From contig NZ_VLLF01000010.1 in NCBI RefSeq assembly GCF_007830545.1, positions 1 through 64,000 of the forward strand: a stretch of DNA of 64,000 bases, read 5' to 3'. Numbering within the stretch: position 1 is the stretch's first letter; every line of letters starts with the position of its first letter. This stretch comes from Roseibium hamelinense. GTDB lineage: Bacteria; Pseudomonadota; Alphaproteobacteria; Rhizobiales; Stappiaceae. A model generated the notes under the pieces. That model searched no databases. It was not told the origin of the DNA and saw only the letters and a list, made by a program, of their open reading frames with translations. The translations under genes and the position numbers were made by a program. Positions 16,736 to 25,585 of the stretch are shown piece after piece.

Positions 16736-17692
16736 ATGACTGATCTTAAAACCCTCATCCCTAACCGGCGGCAGGTGTTGCAAGGCAGCGGAGCGCTGCT
16801 CGCGGTTGCCGCTGTGCCCGGCTTTGCCGCGGCAACATCCAAAAACGATGGAGACTTGAGAATGGCGACTTTCACAACCACGGACGGAACTGAAATCTTC
16901 TACAAAGACTGGGGTCCGACCGATGCTCAGCCGATCGTCTTTCACCACGGCTGGCCACTGAGCGGAGATGACTGGGACAACCAGATGCTCTTTTTCCTGT
17001 CCAAGGGCTATCGGGTGATTGCGCATGACCGGCGCGGGCACGGCCGGTCGGAACAGACGGACCGGGGCCATAACATGGACACCTACGCCGCGGATGTTGC
17101 AGAGCTTGTCCGGGAGCTGAACCTGAAGAATGCTGTTCATATCGGGCATTCCACCGGTGGCGGTGAAGCCGCACGTTATGTTGCGCGGGCTGAACCTGGC
17201 CGGGTTGCCAAGGCTGCTCTGCTGGGTGCCATTACGCCATTGATGTTGAAAACTGAAAACAATCCGGATGGCATTCCGTTGGAGGTGTTCGACGGATTGC
17301 GTGCGGCTCTGGCGCACAATCGTGCGCAGTTCTTTCTGGATGTGCCTTCCGGCCCATTCTATGGCTTCAACCGGGAAGGTGCAGACGTCAGCCAGGGCCT
17401 CATCCAGAACTGGTGGCGCCAGGGCATGATGGGCAGCGCGTCTGCGCATTATCAGTGCATTGCCGTGTTCTCGGAAACCGATCAAACCGAGGATCTGAAG
17501 GCGATCGATGTTCCGGTGCTGGTGCTGCACGGCGGCGATGATCAGGTTGTCCCGATTGCGAATTCCGCGGACAAAGCCATCAAGCTTTTGCAAAACGGCA
17601 CGCAAAAAACCTATGCCGGTCTGTCCCACGGGTTCTTTGCAACCCATCCGGATGAGGTGAATGCCGATCTGCTGGCTTTCATCGAAAGCTAA
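16736..17692 (+). CDS. Alpha/beta hydrolase (non-heme chloroperoxidase/esterase family)
   Basis: A 318-residue hydrolase. The core matches cofactor-free haloperoxidases and esterases: HHGWPLSGDDW (oxyanion region), the nucleophile elbow GHSTGG, the acid in LHGGDDQVVP, and the histidine in GLSHGF. The first 42 residues form a twin-arginine-like leader (NRRQVLQGSG, then a hydrophobic stretch to AAA) that family members usually lack. The normal family start matches the internal ATG at 16862 (MATFTTTDGTEIFYKDWG), which has GGAG at 16850-16853, eight bases upstream, much better than the site before ATG 16736. Both an exported and a cytoplasmic form may be made. Confidence 0.88.
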   Translation: MTDLKTLIPNRRQVLQGSGALLAVAAVPGFAAATSKNDGDLRMATFTTTDGTEIFYKDWGPTDAQPIVFHHGWPLSGDDWDNQMLFFLSKGYRVIAHDRRGHGRSEQTDRGHNMDTYAADVAELVRELNLKNAVHIGHSTGGGEAARYVARAEPGRVAKAALLGAITPLMLKTENNPDGIPLEVFDGLRAALAHNRAQFFLDVPSGPFYGFNREGADVSQGLIQNWWRQGMMGSASAHYQCIAVFSETDQTEDLKAIDVPVLVLHGGDDQVVPIANSADKAIKLLQNGTQKTYAGLSHGFFATHPDEVNADLLAFIES

Positions 17693-17720
17693 AAAAAGCG
17701 GGGCCAGGTTGGCCCCGCTT
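17691..17720. terminator. Strong hairpin after the hydrolase gene
   Basis: Arms AAGCGGGGCCA (17696-17706) and TGGCCCCGCTT (17710-17720) pair perfectly around a three-base loop directly after the stop codon. The A run lies before it and there is no T run after it, so as a classical terminator it works better for minus-strand transcription; on the plus strand it may act as a 3' stabiliser or weak terminator. Confidence 0.65.
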
Positions 17721-17794
17721 GCCGCTTGTCACGCGTTCCAGCTGATGTGTCACCGGGCAGGGTTTGGCCTTGGCCAGCTTTTGGATATGCTTGA

Positions 17795-18988
17795 GTGCTT
17801 CCAACACTTCGGGAATTGCAAATAGGTCCGGAATTGAAATTTCATCTCACTCAGTTAATCGAATTACGGCATTGGCTGCACGCGCATCCGGAAGTCTCCC
17901 GCCAGGAGGTCGAGACCGCAAAGTACATGCGCCAGTTTCTGGCAGACTATGCGGCACCTGATGCCTTTGTTCCACTAGCCGGGGCCGGGTTTGCCGCTGT
18001 CTATAGCGGCGAAAAACCAGGCAAAACGGTGATGCTCCGGACCGAGCTGGATGCCTTGCCAATTCATGAGGTGAATCAAGATCTAACCTACAGGTCGGTC
18101 TATGACGGTGTCGGCCACAAATGCGGTCATGACGGCCACATGACGATCATGGCCGGTGTAGCCCAAACGCTGGCAAAACGCCCGGACGAAGGCCGTGTTG
18201 TTCTGTTGTTTCAGCCGGACGAAGAAACCGGAACCGGCGCCCGGACCTGTTGTCTGCACCCGAACTTTGAAACTATCCGGCCGGACTTGGCCTTCGCTCT
18301 GCACAATCTGCCCGGATTTCCAAAAGGAGCCGCGGTTTGCAAAACAGGGACCTTTGCTTCGGCAGTGAAGTACGCCGCTGTCAAATTTTCCGGAAAGGAA
18401 GCGCACAGCGCCCAGCCGGAAACCGGCGCAAGCCCATCCTTCGCTATGGCCGAACTTACCCTTAAAGCGCGGGAAATCCAGGCGCGTTATGACAAGCCTG
18501 ATGCCTACGCGCTGATTGTGCCGATCTATACCGGTATGGGCGTGCAATCTTCGGGCGTTTGTCCGGGAAGTGGCGAGGTTCACTACACGCTTCGGGCCGC
18601 CGACGGTGGTGTGGTCGAGCGGATGTGGCAAGAACTGGCGAAAGAGGCGCGGGCTTTGGCCCAGGCCTATGGTCTTCACGTCGCATTTGAAACAAGGGAA
18701 GAATTTGCGGCCAATGCCAACAGCCAGTTGGCCTTTGGTATGATCAAGAGGGCGGCAGCGGACGCGAATGCGGAGTTTGTTTCAATCGACCGGCCCTTCC
18801 GTTGGGGCGAAGACTTTGGCGAAATCACCCAGCGCTATGAGGGCGGCATGTTCGGGCTCGGTGCAGGCGAAAACCAGCCGGACCTGCACAACCCGGACTA
18901 TGATTTCCCGGATGACTTGATCGTGCCGGGAATTACGATGTTTTCAAACCTGATTCGGTTGTCGTTGTCTGAAGATGCCGGGCATTGA
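17795..18988 (+). CDS. M20-family amidohydrolase (hippurate hydrolase/N-acyl amino acid deacylase type)
   Basis: A 397-residue metallopeptidase-fold enzyme that should hydrolyse an N-acyl amino acid or similar amide. Residues include LRHWLHAHPE near the start, the metal-binding GHKCGHDGHM, FQPDEETGTGA with the catalytic and metal-binding Glu, the dimerisation/lid domain with KEAHSAQPETG, and the late block LHNPDYDFPD. The GTG start at 17795 is weakly supported, with no clear ribosome site. A TTG codon a few residues on, after ATAGGTCCGGAA, is an alternative that would remove about a dozen residues. Convergent with rlmN. Confidence 0.88.
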   Translation: MLPTLRELQIGPELKFHLTQLIELRHWLHAHPEVSRQEVETAKYMRQFLADYAAPDAFVPLAGAGFAAVYSGEKPGKTVMLRTELDALPIHEVNQDLTYRSVYDGVGHKCGHDGHMTIMAGVAQTLAKRPDEGRVVLLFQPDEETGTGARTCCLHPNFETIRPDLAFALHNLPGFPKGAAVCKTGTFASAVKYAAVKFSGKEAHSAQPETGASPSFAMAELTLKAREIQARYDKPDAYALIVPIYTGMGVQSSGVCPGSGEVHYTLRAADGGVVERMWQELAKEARALAQAYGLHVAFETREEFAANANSQLAFGMIKRAAADANAEFVSIDRPFRWGEDFGEITQRYEGGMFGLGAGENQPDLHNPDYDFPDDLIVPGITMFSNLIRLSLSEDAGH

Positions 18989-19004
18989 AATCCGAATCCC
19001 GGGA

Positions 19005-20243
19005 TCAGTAAACAGCGGCTTTTTTTGCGTTCAATGCATCCCGGTCCTTTTTGCGCATACGCTCAGAGGTTGACTTCAGCTGGCCGCAGGCGGCAAAAAT
19101 GTCGCGGCCCCGAGGTGTACGGATCGGCGAGGCGTAACCGGCCCTGTTGACGATGTCAGCGAATTCCTCGATCCGCTCCCAGTCGGAACAGGCATATTGC
19201 GAACCCGGCCAGGGGTTGAACGGGATCAGATTGATCTTCGCCGGAATGCCCTTGAGCAGCCGGACCAGCTCCAGCGCGTCTTCGTTGCTGTCGTTGATGT
19301 CTTTCAGCATCACGTATTCAAAGGTGATGCGCTTGGCATTCGACAGGCCTGGATAGTTGCGGCAGGCGTCGAGCAGTTCCTTGATGTTCCACTTCTTGTT
19401 GATCGGCACCAGGATGTCGCGATCCTCGTCCCGAACAGCATGGAGGGAAATTGCCAGCATGCAGCCAATCTCGTCGCCTGTCCGGAAAATCTCCGGGACA
19501 ACGCCGGATGTGGACAGGGTGATCCGCCGCTTGGAAAGCGACAGTCCGTCGCCATCCGAAGCGATCAAAAGCGCCTTCTTGACGTTCTCGAAATTGTAGA
19601 GCGGCTCGCCCATCCCCATCATGACGATGTTTGTGACCAGACGGCCTTCGGACGGTACGATCGCGCCTTGCGGCGTGTGTGCATCCGGAAAATCGCCAAG
19701 CCGGTCGCGGGCAATCAGGATCTGGGAGAGGATCTCTTCAGATGTCAGATTGCGGACCAGCTTTTGCGTGCCGGTATGACAGAACGTGCAGGTCAGAGTG
19801 CAGCCGACTTGGGACGACACACAAAGCGTTCCACGGCCTTCTTCCGGGATGTAGACGGTTTCAACTTCGACGGGGTTTCCGGCGCCGCGCGGCGGAAACT
19901 GGAACAGCCACTTGCGGGTTCCATCGACGGAGATCTGTTCCGACACGATCTTTGGACGGGCGATGGTGAACGCCTCATCAAGCTTGGCACGCAGATCCTT
20001 GGCGATGTTCGTCATGTCCGCAAAGTTGGAAACACCGCGCACGTAGAGCCAGTGCCACAGCTGCGACGACCGCATGCGCCATTGCTTTTGCGGCACACCG
20101 ATCGTTCCCAGAGCTTCGCCAAGTTCCTCGCGCGACAGGCCGATCAGCGTCGGCTTCTCCTCGCCAACCAGATGTGAGGCACCGGTCGATGCAATAGTCT
20201 TGGCGTTCGGATTGTCCCGAGCGATGTCGATCGTTGTCACCAT
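19005..20243 (-). CDS. rlmN: Dual-specificity 23S rRNA/tRNA adenine-C2 methyltransferase RlmN
   Basis: A 412-residue radical SAM enzyme that methylates C2 of A2503 in 23S rRNA and A37 in some tRNAs, improving decoding accuracy. The cluster motif CTLTCTFC (C-x3-C-x2-C) is present, with [18 protein letters not shown] and the C-terminal [11 protein letters not shown] holding the second catalytic Cys. ATG at 20243 matches the family N-terminus; 58 further codons are open upstream but look non-coding. The length is normal for alphaproteobacteria. Confidence 0.97.
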   Translation of the reverse strand: MVTTIDIARDNPNAKTIASTGASHLVGEEKPTLIGLSREELGEALGTIGVPQKQWRMRSSQLWHWLYVRGVSNFADMTNIAKDLRAKLDEAFTIARPKIVSEQISVDGTRKWLFQFPPRGAGNPVEVETVYIPEEGRGTLCVSSQVGCTLTCTFCHTGTQKLVRNLTSEEILSQILIARDRLGDFPDAHTPQGAIVPSEGRLVTNIVMMGMGEPLYNFENVKKALLIASDGDGLSLSKRRITLSTSGVVPEIFRTGDEIGCMLAISLHAVRDEDRDILVPINKKWNIKELLDACRNYPGLSNAKRITFEYVMLKDINDSNEDALELVRLLKGIPAKINLIPFNPWPGSQYACSDWERIEEFADIVNRAGYASPIRTPRGRDIFAACGQLKSTSERMRKKDRDALNAKKAAVY

Positions 20244-20450
20244 TTTCTGATCCAAATTCGGCCGGCGCAGCCGGTCTGAATGGCAATTGGCCGACGTGGC
20301 GGGGCGCCCATATTGAAGCTTCAACGTCCACCGGCTTTGGGGCGCGCTTAACAATCGGCGCGCATTTGCGGGACGTCGTAGCGGCAAAACCGGAAAATTG
20401 CAAGATTTTGGCCGCAAGAACGCTGCAGATCAGCCATGCGGCAGCTCACG

Positions 20451-20476
20451 AAAAAGGGCCGGTTTCCCGGCCCCTT
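20451..20476 (-). terminator. Intrinsic terminator of the IalB gene
   Basis: On the minus strand, GGGCCGG and CCGGCCC arms (20467-20473 and 20456-20462) around a four-base loop are followed by TTTTT (complement of 20451-20455), 25 bases past the stop codon. Confidence 0.85.
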
Positions 20477-20500
20477 AAAACACTCAGATCGTGGGCCGAA

Positions 20501-21007
20501 TTACCGGCAGGCCTGCGCAGCCGTATCAATTGCGGCAGTCACGCCCGACAGGGAAAAACGATAGGTCGTTTTAGTGCCCCGGCTCGATTCGCCGCGCACT
20601 GTCATTTCGCGGCCCGCTTTCATCGCTGCGACAAGCTGGGCTTCAGTCGCTGCATTTTCCACCCAGGCCCCATCATTGTTGGTGAACAGGGTAAACCCGT
20701 TTCCATCGACATCGGCGGTGACGGTCGACTGCGCCTTTAGCGGATATCCGACCAGCAGGCTCGGCTCCGAATTCACACCTTCCGCTGGGCGGGAAGTCAC
20801 GAAGAAGAAAACGTCTCCATGGTTCCGGTCGCCGGGCAGCATTTGTGTGGGTTTGGTTAGGGCGTAACAGACTTTCCCGCTTCCGCTCGACAGGGAATAG
20901 GCGGCCCAATCCTTGTGCTGTTTCAGCAGGGTCGGGGTTTGTGCGAAAGCCGCTGCACTTGAAAGGACAAGACCTAAAAAGGCCAGAACCAGCGTTTTTG
21001 CTTGCAT
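20501..21007 (-). CDS. Invasion-associated locus B (IalB) family exported protein
   Basis: A 168-residue periplasmic or secreted protein with a Sec signal peptide (cleavage probably after AAAFAQ near residue 23). The rest follows the IalB pattern: WAAYSL, KVCYALTKPTQ, a hydrophobic beta-strand VFFFVTSRP, and a final Cys (TAAQAC) that probably pairs with the Cys of KVCYA. ATG at 21007 is used, with GGAG slightly upstream; ATG at 21010 and GTG at 21016 are alternatives. The family is widespread in Rhizobiales, and its function outside Bartonella is poorly defined. Confidence 0.88.
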   Translation of the reverse strand: MQAKTLVLAFLGLVLSSAAAFAQTPTLLKQHKDWAAYSLSSGSGKVCYALTKPTQMLPGDRNHGDVFFFVTSRPAEGVNSEPSLLVGYPLKAQSTVTADVDGNGFTLFTNNDGAWVENAATEAQLVAAMKAGREMTVRGESSRGTKTTYRFSLSGVTAAIDTAAQACR

Positions 21008-21080
21008 CATCTCCACACCGTTTGGATCGTTCAGTCGATTGGTTACATTCTATTCAAATGCCACCTGACATATAAACCTT

Positions 21081-21101
21081 GCTTTAATGATAACTTAAAG
21101 C
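21081..21101. promoter_or_regulatory. Inverted repeat GCTTTAA-N7-TTAAAGC
   Basis: Seven-base perfect arms (21081-21087 and 21095-21101) around TGATAAC lie in the 268-base gap between the divergent IalB and ECF sigma genes. It could be an operator or a leader hairpin. Nothing else in the gap is recognised. Confidence 0.4.
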
Positions 21102-21275
21102 GGGTTACGAAAGGGTTGAAGTTTTTCAGGCGGCGTTTTCGCCGGATCGGATCGAACGTCTTCCCTGTCTTGAGCAACCACGGTTTCGCGATAAATTCGG
21201 CAAGAGTGTGGCGTCACCTCTTCCGTATTTGTGTGAACCTGCTAAACACAACGAGAAGAAAAACGGAGTTAGCGG

Positions 21276-21845
21276 TTGGTGGGTCAGCTGCAGTATTATT
21301 CAGACTTGGTCGTCAAAGTTGCATCAGACCGCGACAGATCCGCTTTCGCGGAGCTTTTCGACCATTTCGCACCGCGTCTGAAGGGCTATTTGATGCAGCA
21401 AGGCGCCGACGCCAACCTTGCTGAAGAGATCGCTCAAGACGTCATGGTGACCTTGTGGCGGAAAGCGGAATTGTTTGATCCGTCTAAGTCGTCTGCGAGC
21501 ACGTGGCTGTTCCGAATCGCGCGGAACCGGCGTATCGACCGTTTGCGGCGCCAGAAAACCGCGGAGCTGGACCCCGAAGATCCCTCTCTGCAGCCCAGCG
21601 CGCCGGCAGATGTTGCTTCCGAAATGGACGCCCGTCTGCGCGAAGAGCGGGTGCGCGAAGCCTTGAAATCCCTCCCAAATGAACAGCAGGACGTGGTTCG
21701 GCAGGCTTTTTTCACCGGATTATCGCACAGCGAAATCGCCGACCGGACGGGACTGCCGCTTGGCACAGTTAAATCCCGTATTCGGCTTGCCTTCGGCCGT
21801 CTGCGCCAGGTGATCGAAGCCGACCAAGCGGTAGACGTCGACTAG
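21276..21845 (+). CDS. ECF-type RNA polymerase sigma factor
   Basis: A 189-residue group IV sigma factor. Region 2 spans residues about 20-90 (FDHFAPRLKGYLMQQGAD, EEIAQDVMVTLWRKAELFD, STWLFRIARNRRIDRLRR) and region 4 about 120-180 (LPNEQQDVVRQAFFTGLSH, SEIADRTGLPLGTVKSRI), joined by an acidic linker. TTG at 21276 lies seven bases after GGAG (21265-21268) and is preferred over GTG at 21279. Most relatives of this type are followed by a cupin-type (ChrR-like) zinc anti-sigma gene; here a convergent methyltransferase gene begins three bases after the stop, so no partner is adjacent. Confidence 0.92.
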   Translation: MVGQLQYYSDLVVKVASDRDRSAFAELFDHFAPRLKGYLMQQGADANLAEEIAQDVMVTLWRKAELFDPSKSSASTWLFRIARNRRIDRLRRQKTAELDPEDPSLQPSAPADVASEMDARLREERVREALKSLPNEQQDVVRQAFFTGLSHSEIADRTGLPLGTVKSRIRLAFGRLRQVIEADQAVDVD

Positions 21846-21847
21846 CC

Positions 21848-22393
21848 TCAGGTTCCCGGCACCTTCCGGCCCGTTCTCATGACCGGGCCGCCACTGACAT
21901 GTCTTGGCCGCTCGCTCTTTGGCCCGCCGGCCGTGGTAGACCTGTCCGCATATCGGCCAAGCGCCCGGTGTCGGTCATACATGACGATCGCCCCGGCCAT
22001 AGCCACGTTGATGCAGAACTTTGTCGGGATTTTCACCACATGATCGCAGCGGGACAGCATCTCGTCAGACAAAGACCCGCGCTCCGGACCCAAGACATAC
22101 GCGGCCTGCAGCGGGTGGCCGAAGCTCGGCAGATCAATGGAATCTTCGGTAAGCTCGATCCCGACAAGCTGACAGCCGCGCGGCAAGTCCATGGTGTCAA
22201 CGCTGTCCCAATTGAACAACGGCAAGTGCCCCGGGCTTTTTGACGTATCAGAAGCAGGTGCTTTGCGCAGGTTCTGCGCCGCATCGACTGTGAAAAAGAA
22301 GTTGGCACCGAATGCATGTGCAGAACGCATCAAGGTTCCAAGGTTCATGCGTTTGGAAAGACCCTCGGCCCCGACTGCGAAATATCCGCGCAT
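21848..22393 (-). CDS. SpoU/TrmH-family RNA 2'-O-methyltransferase
   Basis: A 181-residue SPOUT-fold methyltransferase. Motif 1 appears as NLGTLMRSAHAFGANFFF, motif 2 as VLGPERGSLSDEML, and motif 3 as VKIPTKFCINVAMAGAIVMY, which together form the knotted SAM site. The length suits a single catalytic domain. It resembles the short TrmH/TrmL-like enzymes that modify tRNA, but the target cannot be assigned. ATG at 22393 has only a weak GAGATG upstream. The tail is basic (RTGRKVPGT). Convergent with the sigma-factor gene, three bases apart. Confidence 0.9.
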   Translation of the reverse strand: MRGYFAVGAEGLSKRMNLGTLMRSAHAFGANFFFTVDAAQNLRKAPASDTSKSPGHLPLFNWDSVDTMDLPRGCQLVGIELTEDSIDLPSFGHPLQAAYVLGPERGSLSDEMLSRCDHVVKIPTKFCINVAMAGAIVMYDRHRALGRYADRSTTAGGPKSERPRHVSGGPVMRTGRKVPGT

Positions 22394-22494
22394 GGTGTTA
22401 TTTACATCTCAAGGTTTCGACTGTGCGGTCCGTTTAGGCCGAAACCGGCGATCAACACAAGAGCTGCGCGGTTCTACGGCTTTCGGAGGGGATG

Positions 22495-22539
22495 ATGAGC
22501 GCATATCGGCATGCTAGCAAAATCGGACATTGGGTGTGA
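22495..22539 (+). CDS. Possible 14-residue leader peptide before the quinone oxidoreductase
   Basis: A very strong ribosome site GGAGGGG (22485-22491) precedes ATGATG; from the second ATG the frame reads MSAYRHASKIGHWV and stops at 22539, only 18 bases before the TTG start of the oxidoreductase gene. The ribosome site is much stronger than that of the enzyme, so translational coupling or a regulatory leader peptide is possible. A chance occurrence cannot be excluded. Confidence 0.35.
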   Translation: MSAYRHASKIGHWV

Positions 22540-22557
22540 AAGACAAGGAAGTAGGTT

Positions 22558-23532
22558 TTGCGCGCTAGCCTTTGCCAGAAACTCGGCCCGCCGGAAACCC
22601 TGACGGTTCAAGAGTTGCCGGACCCGGCCCCTTCAGCATCTGAAATCCTCGTTCGGGTAAAAGCCTGCGCGCTGAATTTCTTCGACACCCTGATTATCCA
22701 AGGAAACTATCAGTTCAAACCCGATCTGCCGTTTTCTCCTGCCGCCGAATTTGCCGGAATCATCGAAGCGACTGGAAGCGATGTGGCGCAATTCAAACCC
22801 GGTGACCGGGTGATGGGCTACATGAAATGGGGCGCTGCCCGCGAGCTGGTCCTTGCAAGCGCGAACGACCTGATTCCGCTACCCGACGGAGTTCCGTTCG
22901 AGATCGCGGCCGGTCTTACAGTGACCTACGGCACGACCCTGCATGCATTTCGTGACCGCGCGCGTCTTCAACCCGGAGAAACGGTTGCCGTTCTTGGCGC
23001 GTCAGGCGGTGTCGGCCAGGCAGCGGTCGAGATTGCCAAACTGATGGGAGCGCGTGTCATCGCATGCGCCTCGTCTTTGGCCAAGTTGAGCTTTGCCAAA
23101 AAGCTCGGTGCCGATGAGTTGCTCGACTATTCCGCCGTACCCTTAAAGGAAACGCTCAAGGAACTGACTGACGGAAACGGTGTGGACGTTGTCTATGACC
23201 CGGTGGGGGGAGACTTGTCCGAACAGGCCCTACGCGCAACGGGATGGGAAGGCCGCTATCTCGTGATCGGTTTCGCGTCCGGCGACATTCCGAAAATCCC
23301 ACTCAACATCGTCATGCTCAAGGGCTGTGATGTTCAGGGCGTTTTTTGGGGCAATGCCGTTTCTCGGGACCCGGGCGGACACAAAGCCAATATGGAACTG
23401 CTGCTTGGTTGGGTCGCGGAAGGCCGGATCAAACCGCACATCCACGGGACCTATGGACTTGACGACATTCCAAAAGCCTTGCATGAACTGAAAGACCGCA
23501 AGGTGAAGGGCAAGGTGATCGTTACCCCATAA
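22558..23532 (+). CDS. NADPH:quinone oxidoreductase family protein (zinc-free MDR)
   Basis: A 324-residue medium-chain dehydrogenase/reductase of the quinone reductase group. The GroES-like N-terminal domain contains KACALNFFDTLIIQG in place of the zinc-site pattern; the Rossmann part has GASGGVGQAAVEIAKLMGA and VYDPVGG. It should reduce quinones or enones with NADPH. The TTG start at 22558 follows AAGGAAGTAGG. The next gene, a class IV aminotransferase, begins two bases after its stop, so they are co-transcribed. The link between the two activities is not obvious. Confidence 0.92.
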   Translation: MRASLCQKLGPPETLTVQELPDPAPSASEILVRVKACALNFFDTLIIQGNYQFKPDLPFSPAAEFAGIIEATGSDVAQFKPGDRVMGYMKWGAARELVLASANDLIPLPDGVPFEIAAGLTVTYGTTLHAFRDRARLQPGETVAVLGASGGVGQAAVEIAKLMGARVIACASSLAKLSFAKKLGADELLDYSAVPLKETLKELTDGNGVDVVYDPVGGDLSEQALRATGWEGRYLVIGFASGDIPKIPLNIVMLKGCDVQGVFWGNAVSRDPGGHKANMELLLGWVAEGRIKPHIHGTYGLDDIPKALHELKDRKVKGKVIVTP

Positions 23533-23534
23533 AC

Positions 23535-24515
23535 ATGGTCCAACAAAACAGCGGCGCGACGGAGACCCCCATAGACGCACAACAGACAGACGGCACCCCG
23601 AATCATCTCGCGCCGGACCTATCGACGGGCGCGGCGTGGATGAATGGCCGCATTATGCCGATTGCAGATGCATCAGTTCCGCTCAACGATTGGGGCCTCA
23701 TCCACTCGGATATCACGTATGACGTCGTCCCGGTTCTGGACGGAGCGTTTTTCAGGCTCCCGCTTTACCTCGACCGTTTCCTCAAATCGATGCAGGCCCT
23801 CCGCCTCGACCCGGATATGGACCGGCCCGCGATCGAGGCCGCCTTGCATGGGCTGGTCGCGGCAAGTGGACTGCGCAAGGCCTATGTCGCGATGGTCACG
23901 ACGCGCGGGGTGAACATGGTGGCAGGCTCCCGCGACCCGCGCGACTGCAAGAACCGGTTCTTCGCCTGGTGCGTGCCATACATCCACGTCATCAGACCCG
24001 AGATTGCGCAGACCGGAGCACATGCTCACATCGCCCGCACTGTTGCGCGAATCCCGTCAGAGAGCGTGGATCCCCGTGTGAAAAACTATCACTGGGGAGA
24101 CTTTACCCGCGGCCTGTTCGAGGCCAAGGACGCAGGCGCCGAAACCGCAATCCTGCTCGACGCCGCGGGCAATGTTACGGAAGGCCCCGGCTTCAATGTG
24201 TTCTCGGTCAAAAACGGCCGGCTCATTACGCCGGACTCAGGCGTGCTGGAAGGGATCAGCCGGCGGACGGTGCTCGACATCGCCCGTGAGCATGGGATTG
24301 CGGCCGAGATTCGCCCACTTCCACTGAGCGAGTTCATGCAAAGCGATGAGATCTTCGTTACCACCTCCGGTGGCGGCGTTGCACCGATCTCCCGGGTCGA
24401 TAACCGGGTTTTCTCGAACGGAGTACCTGGCGAAATAACCAATGCGATCCATCGGGCGTATTTCGAATGGGCCACCCGGCCGGAAAACCGGACGGAGATT
24501 GCCTATCCCGCGTAA
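23535..24515 (+). CDS. Class IV aminotransferase (branched-chain/D-amino acid aminotransferase-like)
   Basis: A 326-residue fold-type IV PLP enzyme. The catalytic Lys is in RVKNYHWGD, and the phosphate-binding and family blocks EGPGFNVFSV, LEGISRRTVLDIA and SDEIFVTTSGGGV are present. An N-terminal stretch of about 30 residues is extra and low in structure. Members range from IlvE-like to D-amino acid and R-selective amine transaminases; residues that separate these cannot be judged safely here, so the substrate is open. ATG at 23535 is two bases after the oxidoreductase stop. Convergent with xth. Confidence 0.9.
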   Translation: MVQQNSGATETPIDAQQTDGTPNHLAPDLSTGAAWMNGRIMPIADASVPLNDWGLIHSDITYDVVPVLDGAFFRLPLYLDRFLKSMQALRLDPDMDRPAIEAALHGLVAASGLRKAYVAMVTTRGVNMVAGSRDPRDCKNRFFAWCVPYIHVIRPEIAQTGAHAHIARTVARIPSESVDPRVKNYHWGDFTRGLFEAKDAGAETAILLDAAGNVTEGPGFNVFSVKNGRLITPDSGVLEGISRRTVLDIAREHGIAAEIRPLPLSEFMQSDEIFVTTSGGGVAPISRVDNRVFSNGVPGEITNAIHRAYFEWATRPENRTEIAYPA

Positions 24516-24522
24516 CGCCGGA

Positions 24523-25332
24523 TCAGGCCTCGAAAACGGCAATCACAGGCGCGTGGTCCGACGGCTTCTCCCAACCGCGCGCATCTTTCAGCACAGAAGT
24601 GCTCTTGATATGTCCTTCGAGCGCTTGAGATACCCAAACATGATCAAGACGGCGGCCCTTGTCCGCTTTCGCCCAATCTTTTGCCCGGTAGCTCCACCAC
24701 GTGTAGAGCTTTTCCTCCATCGGTGTGAAACGCCGCATGGCATCAATCCACCCCCCGGCCACCCGGACCTCTTCCATGAGCTCAGTCTCAATCGGAGTAT
24801 GGCTCACCACTTTCAAGAGCTGTTTGTGCGACCAAACATCGTGTTCGTACGGCGCAACGTTCAGATCTCCGACCAAAACGGCAGGCTTTGAAGTCTCTTC
24901 ACCCGTCAGCCAATCCCGCATTTCCGCCATGAAATCGAGTTTGTGCGCAAACTTGTCGTTGACCGCACGATCTGGCTCGTCGCCACCCGCAGGGACATAG
25001 AAATTGTGAAGCCGCAGGGCGCTGCCATTGAACGGCACGTCGACCGCGATGTGCCGTGAATCGCCCATGCCGCAAAAATCCCGGCGTTCAACATTTCCCA
25101 GCGCCCGCCGCGACAGTGTTGCCACCCCGTGATAGCCCTTTTGACCATGTACATGGATGTGTTCGTAGCCGAGTTTCTTGAGCGGGTTTTCAGGAAAATT
25201 GGCGTCCGGGCATTTCGTTTCCTGCAGACAGAGAACGTCCGGGTTCACCTCATCCAGCAACTTTTCGACAATCGGCATGCGCAGCCGGACGGAATTGATG
25301 TTCCACGTAACAATGGTGAGGCGGTCGGTCAT
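24523..25332 (-). CDS. xth: Exodeoxyribonuclease III
   Basis: A 269-residue AP endonuclease/3'-5' exonuclease of the EEP superfamily used in base-excision repair. Motifs are WNINSVRLR, LQETKCPD with the metal-binding Glu, the YHGVATLSR and NFYVPAGGDEPD blocks, GDLNVAP with catalytic Asp and Asn, and the C-terminal SDHAPVIAVF with the catalytic His. Full length for the XthA group. ATG at 25332 fits the family start (MTDRLTIVTWNINS). Convergent with the aminotransferase gene, seven bases apart; about 250 featureless bases separate its start from the GH25 gene. Confidence 0.95.
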   Translation of the reverse strand: MTDRLTIVTWNINSVRLRMPIVEKLLDEVNPDVLCLQETKCPDANFPENPLKKLGYEHIHVHGQKGYHGVATLSRRALGNVERRDFCGMGDSRHIAVDVPFNGSALRLHNFYVPAGGDEPDRAVNDKFAHKLDFMAEMRDWLTGEETSKPAVLVGDLNVAPYEHDVWSHKQLLKVVSHTPIETELMEEVRVAGGWIDAMRRFTPMEEKLYTWWSYRAKDWAKADKGRRLDHVWVSQALEGHIKSTSVLKDARGWEKPSDHAPVIAVFEA

Positions 25333-25585
25333 GAGATCCCGGTATGTTTTCCAAAATAACAGGGTCAGTCATAAGGATTCGCCGGGAGACCGCAAATGGA
25401 ATTCACTTATGCCGCCAGTCCACGGCCATCGTGCTGCGCTGTCATGACCAGGCGCCAGCGGGATCATCCGGGAGCAAAATACCGTCGAAATTTTGTTCAC
25501 AAATGCAACGCGTCCATATTCCGTTAGTAAAAACCCGGCATTTTGAGCGGCACAAGCAACTATTGCTTAACCAAATGAGGTCGCC

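Noticed and set aside
19197-20177. 326-codon plus-strand frame opposite rlmN
   Set aside because: Shadow of a well-supported gene; composition is typical of antisense frames.
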